This document shows positions 24,026-32,323 of a stretch of 33,379 nucleotides of DNA, in pieces. Position 1 is the first letter of the stretch; the number at the start of each line of letters is the position of its first letter. Source of the stretch: an uncultured Eubacterium sp. (lineage in GTDB: Bacteria; Bacillota; Clostridia; Lachnospirales; Lachnospiraceae); the NCBI GenBank assembly GCA_934316845.1, contig CAKRDZ010000032.1:1-33379 (forward strand). Direction: 5' to 3'. Position numbers and translations under genes: made by a program. The notes beneath the pieces were generated by a model. That model saw only the letters and a list, made by a program, of their open reading frames with translations, was not told the origin of the DNA and searched no databases.

Positions 24026-24072
24026 TATTTACAACATCCTTTTACTTTATTTCCTCTGAAAGGAGTTACATT

Positions 24073-24333
24073 ATGTACAAAAACCGTGCCTCTGACGGCA
24101 AAAATAACATCAGCGGTCATATGATAGCATTTTTGCGAAAACAGAAATGTCCCCGGATGTCGCAGCGCCAGCTTGCCGAACATCTTCAATTATATGGCAT
24201 TGATCTCGACAAAAATGCCATCCAGCGGATTGAATCAGGAGAGCGCTTTGTAACGGATATTGAGTTAAAAGCCTTTTCGCAGGTTCTCAATGTACCGATC
24301 GATAAACTGCTTGAACCGGATTTATTAGACTAA
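24073..24333 (+). CDS. Small XRE-family transcriptional regulator
   Basis: An 86-residue protein made mostly of one Cro/CI-type helix-turn-helix: MIAFLRKQKCPRMSQRQLAEHL, then KNAIQRIESGERFVTDIELKAFSQVLNV and IDKLLEPD. The ATG at 24073 has AAAGGAG 8 nt upstream; the longer upstream frame has no ribosome site and runs through operator-like element 3. No sensor domain is present, so it is either a constitutive repressor or depends on a partner protein. It is divergent from the surface operon, and the three repeats in the shared region make it the obvious candidate to bind them. That link is inference. Confidence 0.85.
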   Translation: MYKNRASDGKNNISGHMIAFLRKQKCPRMSQRQLAEHLQLYGIDLDKNAIQRIESGERFVTDIELKAFSQVLNVPIDKLLEPDLLD

Positions 24334-24353
24334 GAAAACATGCGTATAAATAG

Positions 24354-24406
24354 AAAAAGACACCTCGTATACTACTTCATCAAAGTAATATATAAGGTGT
24401 CTTTTA
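24354..24406. terminator. Bidirectional terminator between XRE gene and purB
   Basis: AAAAGACACCT pairs with AGGTGTCTTTT, with further pairing inside (TACTT/AAGTA). A-rich and T-rich flanks allow termination from both sides, matching the convergent arrangement. Confidence 0.85.
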
Positions 24407-24433
24407 TCGTCGCAGTGACTGCGTTATTTATTC

Positions 24434-25888
24434 TTATACATTTATTTCTGCTTTTACACCCAGCAATTCTTTATTTTCGTCCAGAATCGGCTGGATCACA
24501 TCGTTCATAAATTCAACTACCTGGCTTGGTGCACGTCCTACGTACTTGCTTGGATCCATTGTCTTCTGCAGTTCTTCCAATGTCATTGGGAATTCATCGT
24601 CTGCTGCGATCAGTTCAAGCAGGTTGTTTTCCAATCCGCGCTCTTTGACGTTGCGTCCCGCTTCCATCGAAAGCGTACGGATCTTCTCGTGCAGTTCCTG
24701 ACGGTTTCCGCCGGCTTTTACGGCATCCATCATGATATTTTCGGTTGCCATAAAAGGAAGTTCCGACATCAGGCGTTTGGTGATTACCTTTTCGTAAACG
24801 ACCAGACCGTCTACGACATTGAGGTAAAGATCGAGCACACCGTCAATTGTCAAAAAGGCTTCGGCTACGCTCAGACGTTTATTGGCAGAATCATCCAGCG
24901 TTCTCTCAAACCACTGTGTGGCAGAAGTGATGGCAGGATTCAGCACATCGATCATTACGTAACGGGAAAGAGAGGCGATACGCTCGCTTCGCATCGGATT
25001 TCTCTTGTATGCCATCGCGGAAGAACCAATCTGACTCTTTTCAAACGGTTCCTCTACTTCTTTCAAATGCTGAAGCAGACGGATATCGTTCGAGAACTTA
25101 TGAGCACTTGCTGCAATTCCGGCAAGAACATTGCACACGCGGGTATCCAGTTTACGGGAATAAGTCTGTCCGGATACCGGGAAGCAGGCATCAAATCCCA
25201 TCTTTTCCGCGATCATTTTGTCAGCTTTTTTACAAGCCTCTTCGTCGCCCTCAAACAATTCAAGGAAACTTGCCTGTGTTCCGGTTGTTCCTTTGGAACC
25301 AAGAAGTTTCATATGAGAAAGTACATGATCCAGATCTTCCAGATCCATCACAAGTTCCTGCATCCAAAGTGTCGCACGTTTTCCGACGGTCGTCGGCTGT
25401 GCCGGCTGAAAATGCGTAAATGCAAGTGTTGGAAGATCTTTGTATTTCATCGCGAACTTTGAAAGTTCGTCAATAACATTGACCAGTTTCTTTTTAACAA
25501 GTTTCAATCCTTCTGTCATAATGATAACGTCTGTGTTATCTCCGACATAACAGGAGGTCGCACCGAGGTGAATGATCCCGGCGGCTTTCGGGCACTGCTG
25601 TCCATACGCATACACATGGCTCATTACATCGTGGCGGACTTCCTTTTCACGGGCTTTTGCCACATCGTAATTGATATCATAGATGTGAGATTTCAATTCT
25701 TCAATCTGCTCGTCTGTGATACGCGGATTTCCATCGGCATCTTTCAGTCCCAGTTCTTTTTCCGTCTCTGCCAGGGCAATCCACAATTTTCTCCATGTGG
25801 AAAACTTCATATCCTGTGAGAAAATGTACTGCATTTCCTTACTGGAATAACGTTCGGACAACGGACTTGTATATCTGTCTGTGCTCAT
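24434..25888 (-). CDS. purB: Adenylosuccinate lyase PurB
   Basis: PurB cleaves succinyl-AICAR and adenylosuccinate, releasing fumarate. The 484-residue product shows the fumarase-superfamily signature SSAMAYKRNPMRSE, the catalytic loop, the GATSCYVGDNTD segment and THFQPAQPTTVGKR. Length and TLDDSANKRLSVAEAFL place it in the longer, eukaryote-like ADSL group rather than the 430-residue Bacillus type. The start ATG at 25888 has AAAGGA upstream. Last gene of the run GH3-like, purC, purF, purB; a terminator follows. Confidence 0.96.
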   Translation of the reverse strand: MSTDRYTSPLSERYSSKEMQYIFSQDMKFSTWRKLWIALAETEKELGLKDADGNPRITDEQIEELKSHIYDINYDVAKAREKEVRHDVMSHVYAYGQQCPKAAGIIHLGATSCYVGDNTDVIIMTEGLKLVKKKLVNVIDELSKFAMKYKDLPTLAFTHFQPAQPTTVGKRATLWMQELVMDLEDLDHVLSHMKLLGSKGTTGTQASFLELFEGDEEACKKADKMIAEKMGFDACFPVSGQTYSRKLDTRVCNVLAGIAASAHKFSNDIRLLQHLKEVEEPFEKSQIGSSAMAYKRNPMRSERIASLSRYVMIDVLNPAITSATQWFERTLDDSANKRLSVAEAFLTIDGVLDLYLNVVDGLVVYEKVITKRLMSELPFMATENIMMDAVKAGGNRQELHEKIRTLSMEAGRNVKERGLENNLLELIAADDEFPMTLEELQKTMDPSKYVGRAPSQVVEFMNDVIQPILDENKELLGVKAEINV

Positions 25889-25963
25889 AGTATAGTTCCT
25901 TTCTTACTTATGTTGTTAACGATTCCCGGGCTTGCCCACTCACACATTCGCATTTCGAACATT

Positions 25964-27400
25964 CTATTGTTCATACTCACCACGAATGTCTTCCTGCGGC
26001 GGTTCCACCGGATAGTTCCCGGAAAAGCAGGCGTCGCAGTATCCGTGATCCCCTTCGATCAACTCATCCAGGCGTTCTCCGTCCAGATAGCCGAGGGAAT
26101 CCGCTCCGATCATGTCGCAGATCTGCTCCACCGTATTGTTGTGCGCGATCAGCTGGTCACAGCTTGGCACATCGGTTCCAAAGTAGCACGGATACAAAAA
26201 CGGCGGCGAACTGATTCGCACATGCACCTCTTTGGCTCCGGCATTTTTTAACATTCTGACGATCCGCTCACTTGTCGTACCACGCACGATGGAATCATCG
26301 ACCATGACGACACGTTTGCCGCGGACCACTTCTTTTAATACATTCAATTTAATCTTTACACTGGATTCTCTGGCGGACTGCTTCGGTTTGATAAACGTAC
26401 GTCCGACATAACTGTTTTTGATAAATGCCGTTCCGTAAGGGATTCCGGACTGCAGCGCAAACCCCATTGCAGCAACGTTTCCAGATTCCGGTACACCGAC
26501 TACGATATCCGCTTCTGCCGGATGCATCTGCGCCAGAATTTTTCCCGCCATTATTCTACTGTTGTAGACACTGACACCATCGAAATAACTGTCCGGTCTT
26601 GCAAAATAAATATATTCAAAGATACATTTTGCCGAATGCTTGTTGCAAAGTGTCTCATCCGACTGGATTCCGTCTTTATCAAGCATTACGATCTCGCCCG
26701 GTTTCACATCCCGCACAAATTCCGCACCTACCGCATCCAATGCGCACGTTTCGGAAGCCAGAATATAACTGTTGTCACGCTTTCCGATAACTAACGGACG
26801 GAATCCATAAGGATCTCTTGCCCCGATCAGTTTACGCGGACTTGAAATGATCAGGGAATACGCTCCCTGCAATTTCATCATCGCATTTTTTACCGCCTCT
26901 TCTGCTGTCGGCGTATGCAGGCGCTCGCGCGCGATCAGATAAGCGATCACTTCGGTGTCGATCGTTGTGTGGAAGATCGCACCGGTATATTCCATCTCTT
27001 CACGCAGTTTATGTGCATTGACCAGATTTCCATTGTGAGCAAGCATGAGCGTACCTTTGACATAGTTCAGCACAAGCGGCTGCACATTCTGGCTGTTGCT
27101 TGCGCCTGCTGTCGAATAACGCACATGGCCTACTCCAATATTTCCTTTCAATTTTGACAAGTTCTCTTCGTCAAATACTTCATTGACAAGCCCCATTCCT
27201 TTTTGAACATCGACCTTGCGCTTCGGACCATTGGTATCACTGACGGCGATACCACAGCTCTCCTGCCCGCGATGCTGTAACGAAAATAACCCATAATAGA
27301 TAGAGGAAGCTACATCCCCTCCATCCAGATCATACATACCAAATACTCCACATTCTTCGTGAAGTCCATCCATTTTATATTGTTCGTACTCGGAATTCAT
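25964..27400 (-). CDS. purF: Amidophosphoribosyltransferase PurF
   Basis: PurF makes phosphoribosylamine from PRPP and glutamine, the first committed purine step. The 478-residue protein has a short propeptide ending before Cys17 (HEECGVFGMYD), the nucleophile of the glutaminase domain. The PRPP loop VVMVDDSIVRGTT and four cysteines positioned as the Bacillus-type 4Fe-4S ligands are present (SAKCIFEYI, YPCYFG, YCDACFSG), so it is the Fe-S, proteolytically matured type and likely oxygen-sensitive. The start has GGAAAGG upstream and lies 15 nt after purC. Confidence 0.96.
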   Translation of the reverse strand: MNSEYEQYKMDGLHEECGVFGMYDLDGGDVASSIYYGLFSLQHRGQESCGIAVSDTNGPKRKVDVQKGMGLVNEVFDEENLSKLKGNIGVGHVRYSTAGASNSQNVQPLVLNYVKGTLMLAHNGNLVNAHKLREEMEYTGAIFHTTIDTEVIAYLIARERLHTPTAEEAVKNAMMKLQGAYSLIISSPRKLIGARDPYGFRPLVIGKRDNSYILASETCALDAVGAEFVRDVKPGEIVMLDKDGIQSDETLCNKHSAKCIFEYIYFARPDSYFDGVSVYNSRIMAGKILAQMHPAEADIVVGVPESGNVAAMGFALQSGIPYGTAFIKNSYVGRTFIKPKQSARESSVKIKLNVLKEVVRGKRVVMVDDSIVRGTTSERIVRMLKNAGAKEVHVRISSPPFLYPCYFGTDVPSCDQLIAHNNTVEQICDMIGADSLGYLDGERLDELIEGDHGYCDACFSGNYPVEPPQEDIRGEYEQ

Positions 27401-27415
27401 CTGCCTGTCCTTTCC

Positions 27416-28129
27416 TTATTTTGTCAAACCAATTCGTTTTGCCACTTCATTGTAAGCGTCTTCTACACCGCCAAGATCACGGCGGAAACGGTCTTTATCC
27501 AATTTTTCTCTTGTTTTGATATCCCAGAAACGACAGGTATCCGGAGAAATTTCATCTGCCAGAATGATCGTTCCATCGGTTGTCTTACCAAATTCAATCT
27601 TGAAGTCGATCAATTCGATGCCACAGTCTTTAAAGAAATCACAAAGGAAATCGTTTACCATAAACGCATATTTTGTAATCGTGTCAATATCTTCCTGTGT
27701 TGCAATGCCGATTGCTTTTGCAAAATAATCGTTGATGAGTGGATCTCCCAACGCATCATCTTTGTAACTAAATTCCAAGGTAGGGCAGAGAAGTTTCTTT
27801 CCTTCCTCGATACCAAGGCGTTTGGAAAAACTTCCGGCTGCTGTATTACGGACAATTACCTCAAGTGGGATAATTTTAACTTTTTTAACAGCGGTTTCAC
27901 GATCACTAAGTTCTTCTACAAAATGAGTAGGAACGCCTGCTTTTTCCAATTTCTGGAACAAGAAGTTTGTCATACGATTGTTGATCACACCTTTTCCAAC
28001 AATCGTTCCTTTTTTCTCGCCATTAAATGCGGTTGCATCATCTTTGTAGTCAACGATATATACGTCTTCTACATCTGTTGCATAAACTTTTTTTGCTTTT
28101 CCTTCATAGAGCATCTCTTTCTTTTCCAC
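27416..28129 (-). CDS. purC: SAICAR synthetase PurC
   Basis: PurC condenses CAIR with aspartate using ATP. The 237-residue product is full length: LYEGKAKKVYAT at the N-terminus, DDATAFNGEK, PLEVIVRNTAAGS, LIDFKIEFG and LADEISPDTCRFWD are family signatures. It starts with GTG, supported by GGAGG 8 nt upstream; no ATG with a ribosome site is near. It lies 42 nt downstream of the GH3-like gene and 15 nt upstream of purF, so it is in one transcription unit with both. Confidence 0.96.
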   Translation of the reverse strand: MEKKEMLYEGKAKKVYATDVEDVYIVDYKDDATAFNGEKKGTIVGKGVINNRMTNFLFQKLEKAGVPTHFVEELSDRETAVKKVKIIPLEVIVRNTAAGSFSKRLGIEEGKKLLCPTLEFSYKDDALGDPLINDYFAKAIGIATQEDIDTITKYAFMVNDFLCDFFKDCGIELIDFKIEFGKTTDGTIILADEISPDTCRFWDIKTREKLDKDRFRRDLGGVEDAYNEVAKRIGLTK

Positions 28130-28171
28130 TTTTTTGTCCTCCTTTGCCGCTTTCGCGTAACTGATTGGTTA

Positions 28172-29536
28172 TTATTTATGATAAATCCCCTGCTGGATTT
28201 TATCCTGAAGAATACGAAGCACTGCCTGATCGACCTGTTTTTCATCGATGTCTCCAAACATTACAGCTCGTGATATATGGAACACAGCGTCTTCCACGTC
28301 CACCGGATCATAAAGCATATCCGCTCCGGCGATCACGGCTTTCAACTCTGCTTCTTCCGGTGAATACTGATTGGTAATAACCGGCACATTCAATGCTTCG
28401 GTAAACACAACCCCTTCAAAACCAAGTTCTTTCCGAACCACATCGGACAAAATGGTCTGTGACAGAGATACCGGAAAATCCTTGTCAATTTTTGTCAACC
28501 ACACATGTCCTGCCATCATCATATTGGTTCCTGCATCAATCGCAGATGAAAATGTCGAAAAATTTTCTCTCCGGAGTTTAGACAGCCCCGTCGTGATCTG
28601 GCACGGTATAAGCTGGTGATATCTTGCCACCGGCGCAATCCCCGGAAATGTTTTGACCGCTGTCGCGATTCCCTGGCTTTTCATGCCTGTAACCATCGCC
28701 TCTGCCGCCGTACTGACGACATCTTCATCGGAAGAAAAGCACGACTGGCTCGCATCATCCACCGTATACCGGTCAATGTAAGCTTTTACCTTCTTCTCAT
28801 AAGAAGCACGTTCTTTTTCATACTTCTGTTTCAACTTCTTCGCTTTCTTTTTTGACATCTTCTTTTTTATCTTAGGCTCTACAGGCGCCGGGCCGGCCTC
28901 CTGCATAGCAAGATTACGAATTTCATCCCAGGAAATTTTCCCAATATTTTCCACTTTCCACACATCGGCGCAAGGTGCCAGATTGAGATTGAATCCAAGA
29001 TTTTTCAATTCTTTTGCAATCATTACTCCGGTATCTTCTAACTGATCTTCTGACATATTTTTCCCCATGTCCGCCGGACTCACATATCCGGTTCCATCAA
29101 TCTCTTTGTTGTTGACCGCGATCGAACGGGTTCCACCCCCTTCTTCCTCGGTTCCGATGTAAAGGGCAATCCCCTCGGTCGACTGCAGATCCTGTGTCAG
29201 TTTTTTGATCTGCTCCACACTCTCCACATTGGAATTGTCAAGCAGTACGCCGCCAATATAATTTTTTTCTAATTTCTCTTTTATCTTTTTTGTCAATTTG
29301 GTAACCGGTTTTCCGTCTTCCGACAGTTGATTGAGATCCACAAGGATCATCTGGCCAATCTTTTCATCGAGTGTCATTTTTTTTAAGATTTTTCCGGCCT
29401 GCTTCAGAACTTCTTCTTCATCCAGTTCCGTATCTGCACTTCCGGATATGGCACTGCTCTTTTTCTTTTGAAAACTGCATCCACACATGGTGACACACAG
29501 ACACAATGCCAAAAAAATACTCAAGATCCGTTTCAT
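28172..29536 (-). CDS. GH3 (NagZ-like) lipoprotein with altered active site
   Basis: 454 residues. A lipoprotein signal ends at Cys20 (VTMCGC), so it is anchored to the outer face of the membrane. The rest follows the glycoside hydrolase family 3 N-terminal barrel: LTLDEKIGQM-like start, IGTEEEGGGTR (128-137), LNLAPCADV (185-192), and AGADMLYDP late. Catalytic motifs are changed: KHFPGHG reads KTFPGIA (295-301), and the nucleophile motif TDALxM reads TEALNV, with Glu380 in place of Asp. A Lys-rich coiled insertion (about 222-256) precedes the usual GSDP area. It may therefore be a binding protein or an atypical enzyme, not a normal beta-N-acetylglucosaminidase. The ATG at 29536 follows GAGGAGAAGG. 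First gene of the unit that continues into purC, purF and purB. Confidence 0.8.
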   Translation of the reverse strand: MKRILSIFLALCLCVTMCGCSFQKKKSSAISGSADTELDEEEVLKQAGKILKKMTLDEKIGQMILVDLNQLSEDGKPVTKLTKKIKEKLEKNYIGGVLLDNSNVESVEQIKKLTQDLQSTEGIALYIGTEEEGGGTRSIAVNNKEIDGTGYVSPADMGKNMSEDQLEDTGVMIAKELKNLGFNLNLAPCADVWKVENIGKISWDEIRNLAMQEAGPAPVEPKIKKKMSKKKAKKLKQKYEKERASYEKKVKAYIDRYTVDDASQSCFSSDEDVVSTAAEAMVTGMKSQGIATAVKTFPGIAPVARYHQLIPCQITTGLSKLRRENFSTFSSAIDAGTNMMMAGHVWLTKIDKDFPVSLSQTILSDVVRKELGFEGVVFTEALNVPVITNQYSPEEAELKAVIAGADMLYDPVDVEDAVFHISRAVMFGDIDEKQVDQAVLRILQDKIQQGIYHK

Positions 29537-29577
29537 TTCCTTCTCCTCAGTTTTGAATAATCTACGCACCCGCATGT

Positions 29578-29606
29578 ATTATATCAAATTTTTGGTAACA
29601 AGGCAA
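29578..29606 (-). promoter_or_regulatory. Promoter of the GH3-purCFB operon
   Basis: Minus strand: -35 TTGCCT (29601-29606), 17-bp spacer, -10 TATAAT (29578-29583). The leader to the ATG is only about 35-40 nt, too short to hold a purine riboswitch. Confidence 0.75.
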
Positions 29607-29655
29607 GCCCTCCTACATAAAATGATACTGTAAAACAATTTAGGAGGCACCTAAC

Positions 29656-29880
29656 ATGAGTGATTTATCAGCAACAAACTGTGGCGGCGGATGCTCCTGC
29701 AATGAAGGAAACAACAGCTGCTGCACATGGATCATCATCATCCTTCTCTTGACATCCTGCTGTGGAGGAAACAACGGATTCGGTGGCGGCAGTGACTGCA
29801 GCTGCATTATCTGGATCCTGCTTTTGCTCTGCTGCTGCGGTGGCAATAATGGTTTCGGCGGATTCGGTGGTTTCTGCTAA
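29656..29880 (+). CDS. Small Cys/Gly-rich two-helix membrane protein (chorion-class high-cysteine type)
   Basis: A 74-residue protein with a strong GGAGG site 9 nt before its ATG. It consists of two similar halves: a Cys-containing stretch, a short hydrophobic segment (WIIIILLL, then IIWILLLL), a Cys cluster and GGNNGFGG. Eleven cysteines and many glycines are present; the C-terminal residue is Cys. It resembles the small proteins often labelled 'chorion class high-cysteine HCB protein 13' in Clostridia, whose function is unknown. It is monocistronic, divergent from the GH3 operon and closed by a strong terminator. Spore-coat or envelope roles have been guessed for such proteins but nothing here proves one. 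Confidence 0.8.
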   Translation: MSDLSATNCGGGCSCNEGNNSCCTWIIIILLLTSCCGGNNGFGGGSDCSCIIWILLLLCCCGGNNGFGGFGGFC

Positions 29881-29895
29881 TTCTTTTTCTCTCCA

Positions 29896-29936
29896 AAAAG
29901 GAGGTGCTGCATTCCTGCGGCACCTCTTCTCTTTTA
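29896..29936. terminator. Bidirectional terminator
   Basis: GAGGTGCTGCA and TGCGGCACCTC form a stem of about 11 bp with one mismatch around a short loop, flanked by A5 on one side and T-rich sequence on the other. It serves the Cys-rich gene on the plus strand and the small ORF and aroC on the minus strand; it touches the stop codon of the small ORF. Confidence 0.85.
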
Positions 29937-30056
29937 TTCGTTTTGTTGTTCTCCCGGCGCGCACCGCCCCTTCAAACACTCTAAATCCACTTCATAGACA
30001 CTCGTCTCGTCCTCGATATATTCCGACTGCTCTTTTTCTTCCTTTTTTTCGTTCAT
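29934..30056 (-). CDS. Small acidic protein of unknown function (40 residues)
   Basis: An unannotated-size frame starting MNEKKEEKEQSEYIEDETSV and ending CAPGEQQNE before TAA. The ATG has a strong GAGGGAGG site ending 5 nt upstream, and the frame fills the space between aroC (63 nt upstream) and the terminator exactly. The N-terminal half is charged, with Glu and Lys; the C-terminal half has two cysteines five residues apart (LECLKGRCAPG). No family is recognised. The ribosome site, spacing and terminator contact make it a credible gene; it was probably skipped because of its length. Confidence 0.65.
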   Translation of the reverse strand: MNEKKEEKEQSEYIEDETSVYEVDLECLKGRCAPGEQQNE

Positions 30057-30119
30057 AGGATCCTCCCTCATTTTGAGCTTTATTTTATCCTATGAAGAAA
30101 AAATAAAATGCGTGCGGCA

Positions 30120-31220
30120 TCAGCGCTCGTAAAATTCTTTAATGCGGTCAAGGCGTGATGTCATACCTACAAACATTTTGTCAATAATTGTCAGAGCCAT
30201 CATTGCTTCTACCACGACAACCGCACGCGGCACAATGATCGGATCATGCCGTCCCTGGATCTGCACCGTCACTTCTCTGCCTTCATCATTTACTGTCTGC
30301 TGCGGCGAAAAGATCGATGGCGTTGGTTTAAACGCAGCACGCAGCACGATATCACTGCCGTCGCTCATGCCGCCCAGAATCCCGCCGGCATGATTGGTCT
30401 GTTTTCCAATGCCCTTCTCTTTGCTGCAAAATGCATCATTATTGGTCTTTCCGGTCGCATCTGCCACCTGAAATCCATCGCCGATCTCCACACCTTTCAC
30501 TGCTCCGATCGACATGACTGCCTGTGCCAGTGCCGCATCCAATTTACCAAATACCGGCTCTCCGACACCTGCCGGCATCCCTTTTACGACACATTCGATA
30601 ATACCGCCTGCCGAATTTTTCTGCTGCATCTGCTGCTCCAAAAATTCCTCTGCTTTTGCAGACGCTTCCAGATCCGGCATACGCAATGGACTTTTCTCAA
30701 TATTATCGTAATTTATCTTTCCGGCATCTGCCACAACAGGTCCGATCTTTGTAACATAAGCTCTTACTTCGATGCCCATTTCTTTCAATATCTTCATTGC
30801 GATCGCGCCGGCGGCAACCCGGCCAATCGTCTCTCGTCCCGAAGATCTCCCGCCACCGCGGTAATCCCGGAATCCATATTTTTGATCAAAGGTATAATCC
30901 GCATGACCGGGGCGGTAAATATGTGCAATGTCTGAATAATCTTTTGATTTCTGCGAAGTATTTAAAACCATAAGAGAAATCGGTGTTCCTGTCGTCTTTC
31001 CCTCGAACAGGCCAGACATAATTTCCACTTTATCTCCTTCTTTTCTCGGCGTGGAATATCTTGTCTCTCCCGGTTTGCGTTTATCCAGATATTGCTGAAT
31101 TTCTTCCTCCGTAAGGGGAAGTCCTGCCGGGCATCCGTCTACGACTACTCCAAGGCCTTTTCCATGGGATTCTCCCCACGTTGAAACACGAAATATCTCG
31201 CCCCATGTTGATCCTGCCAT
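30120..31220 (-). CDS. aroC: Chorismate synthase AroC
   Basis: AroC converts EPSP to chorismate with reduced FMN, the last shared aromatic step. The 366-residue product shows the family signatures GESHGKGLGVVVDGCPAG, KYGFRDYRGGGRSSGRETIGRVAAGA, and, near the C-terminus, NDEGREVTVQIQGRHDPIIVPRAVVV. The start ATG at 31220 has GGAG 7 nt upstream. It stands apart from other aro genes, with only the small ORF downstream. A minus-strand promoter candidate lies around 31283-31312. Confidence 0.96.
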   Translation of the reverse strand: MAGSTWGEIFRVSTWGESHGKGLGVVVDGCPAGLPLTEEEIQQYLDKRKPGETRYSTPRKEGDKVEIMSGLFEGKTTGTPISLMVLNTSQKSKDYSDIAHIYRPGHADYTFDQKYGFRDYRGGGRSSGRETIGRVAAGAIAMKILKEMGIEVRAYVTKIGPVVADAGKINYDNIEKSPLRMPDLEASAKAEEFLEQQMQQKNSAGGIIECVVKGMPAGVGEPVFGKLDAALAQAVMSIGAVKGVEIGDGFQVADATGKTNNDAFCSKEKGIGKQTNHAGGILGGMSDGSDIVLRAAFKPTPSIFSPQQTVNDEGREVTVQIQGRHDPIIVPRAVVVVEAMMALTIIDKMFVGMTSRLDRIKEFYER

Positions 31221-31282
31221 TTATATTCTCCTTTTTTATTTCTTTTTTGTCGAAAAAACTTTCTTTTTTTCAAAATCTATAG

Positions 31283-31312
31283 TATAATATTTTTAGGATT
31301 TTTACAAGAGAA
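31283..31312. promoter_or_regulatory. Candidate overlapping divergent promoters (aroC / CheX gene)
   Basis: The A/T-rich gap holds TATAAT on the plus strand (31283-31288) and, on the minus strand, TTGTAA followed by TATACT or TACTAT at 15-17 bp spacing. The two candidates overlap. The plus-strand -35 is poor, so the assignment is tentative. The remaining part of the 199-nt gap holds a leader of about 130 nt before the CheX gene with a small GATTC..GAATC fold around 31349-31383. Confidence 0.4.
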
Positions 31313-31419
31313 ATCTGATCTACAAAATAAATATTTAGAAAATCATAATGATTCACGGTCGCCGTTCGGAGATTAAGGAATCGTTACAAAAAATTTTATA
31401 TCCGGAAAGGAGAAGGATT

Positions 31420-32286
31420 ATGTTTAGTCAGTTTTTTGGAAATTATCTTTTGAACAAACAAAAGATAACCAATGAGCAATTCATCTCATGTATGGAATAT
31501 ATGCGTGCAAATCGTGTTAAATTGGGGCTGATTGCAGAATCTGAAGGGTTGCTTACACGCAAACAGGCAGATGAATTAAATCATCTTCAGATGCAGAGTG
31601 ATAAACGTTTTGGTGATCTTGCTGTTGAGAAAGGCTATTTGACTGATGCCGATATTTCTCATTTATTACAATTGCAGGGAAATCCATATTTAATTTTCGT
31701 TCAGGCATTAGAAGAAAATCATGTTATGAACCGCGATGAGATTCGGGAAAATTTAGATGCATTTCAAAAAGAGGAAGGTCTTACCAACAGCGCAATTGAC
31801 GCTATCAAATACGGAGATTTTGAACGTTTGCTTCCAACTTTTGTAAATACAGACAAGGAAGCCGTTCTTGATATGATGGGCTTAGTTTTGCGAAATATTG
31901 TTCGTTTTGTCAGTTCTTACATTCGCATTGGCGAAGCAAAAAAAGTAACAGAGTATTCTGCCAAGTACATAGCATACCAGAAAACCACCGGCGCATACGA
32001 TGGATTTCTTGGTTTTGCCAGTGATGACAACGCCATCCTCACAATTGCTGATGGATATGCCGGTGAATATTTTGAAAAGCCGGACGAAGACGCTTTGGAT
32101 TCTGTCTGTGAATTCACAAACTGCATCAATGGCTTATATGCCACGGAGTTAAGTTATAAGGAAGTTGTGATCGATATGCTTCCTCCGGAATTCCATTTTG
32201 ACGGTTCCTTAAACGAAACCGCAGAATTTTATGTACTTCCACTCTACATCACCGGCAAAAAGGTAGATTTACTGGTTAAGATGTAA
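31420..32286 (+). CDS. CheX-domain protein with N-terminal GspE-N-like repeats
   Basis: 288 residues. The N-terminal 85 residues hold two short helical repeats of the type LGxLAVEKGYLTDADISHLL, seen in GspE/MshE N-termini. The C-terminal region (about 145-288) resembles the CheC/CheX phosphatase fold; the helix DALDSVCEFTNCINGLY (224-240) has the E-x-x-N pattern (Glu231, Asn234) that acts on CheY-P. The ATG at 31420 follows AAAGGAGAAGG; a longer frame exists without a site. A CheY-like receiver gene follows 37 nt downstream, its obvious partner. No flagellar or other che gene is in the window, so the output is unknown. Confidence 0.72.
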   Translation: MFSQFFGNYLLNKQKITNEQFISCMEYMRANRVKLGLIAESEGLLTRKQADELNHLQMQSDKRFGDLAVEKGYLTDADISHLLQLQGNPYLIFVQALEENHVMNRDEIRENLDAFQKEEGLTNSAIDAIKYGDFERLLPTFVNTDKEAVLDMMGLVLRNIVRFVSSYIRIGEAKKVTEYSAKYIAYQKTTGAYDGFLGFASDDNAILTIADGYAGEYFEKPDEDALDSVCEFTNCINGLYATELSYKEVVIDMLPPEFHFDGSLNETAEFYVLPLYITGKKVDLLVKM

Positions 32287-32323
32287 TATAAGAAAATAAT
32301 GATCAAGAGGGAGGTTGTTTTAT

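Noticed and set aside
24689..25462. A 257-codon plus-strand frame
   Set aside because: Antisense shadow of purB.
27359..28273. A 304-codon plus-strand frame antisense to purC
   Set aside because: Its Phe/Cys/Ile-rich composition is what the antisense of a Lys/Glu-rich gene gives; no ribosome site; purC is certain.
29537..29655. Purine riboswitch before the pur operon
   Set aside because: The leader between the promoter and the first gene is only about 40 nt and lacks the conserved aptamer core.
29607..29655. Sporulation sigma-factor promoter before the Cys-rich gene
   Set aside because: CATAAAAT resembles a sigma-E -10 but no matching -35 is at the right distance.
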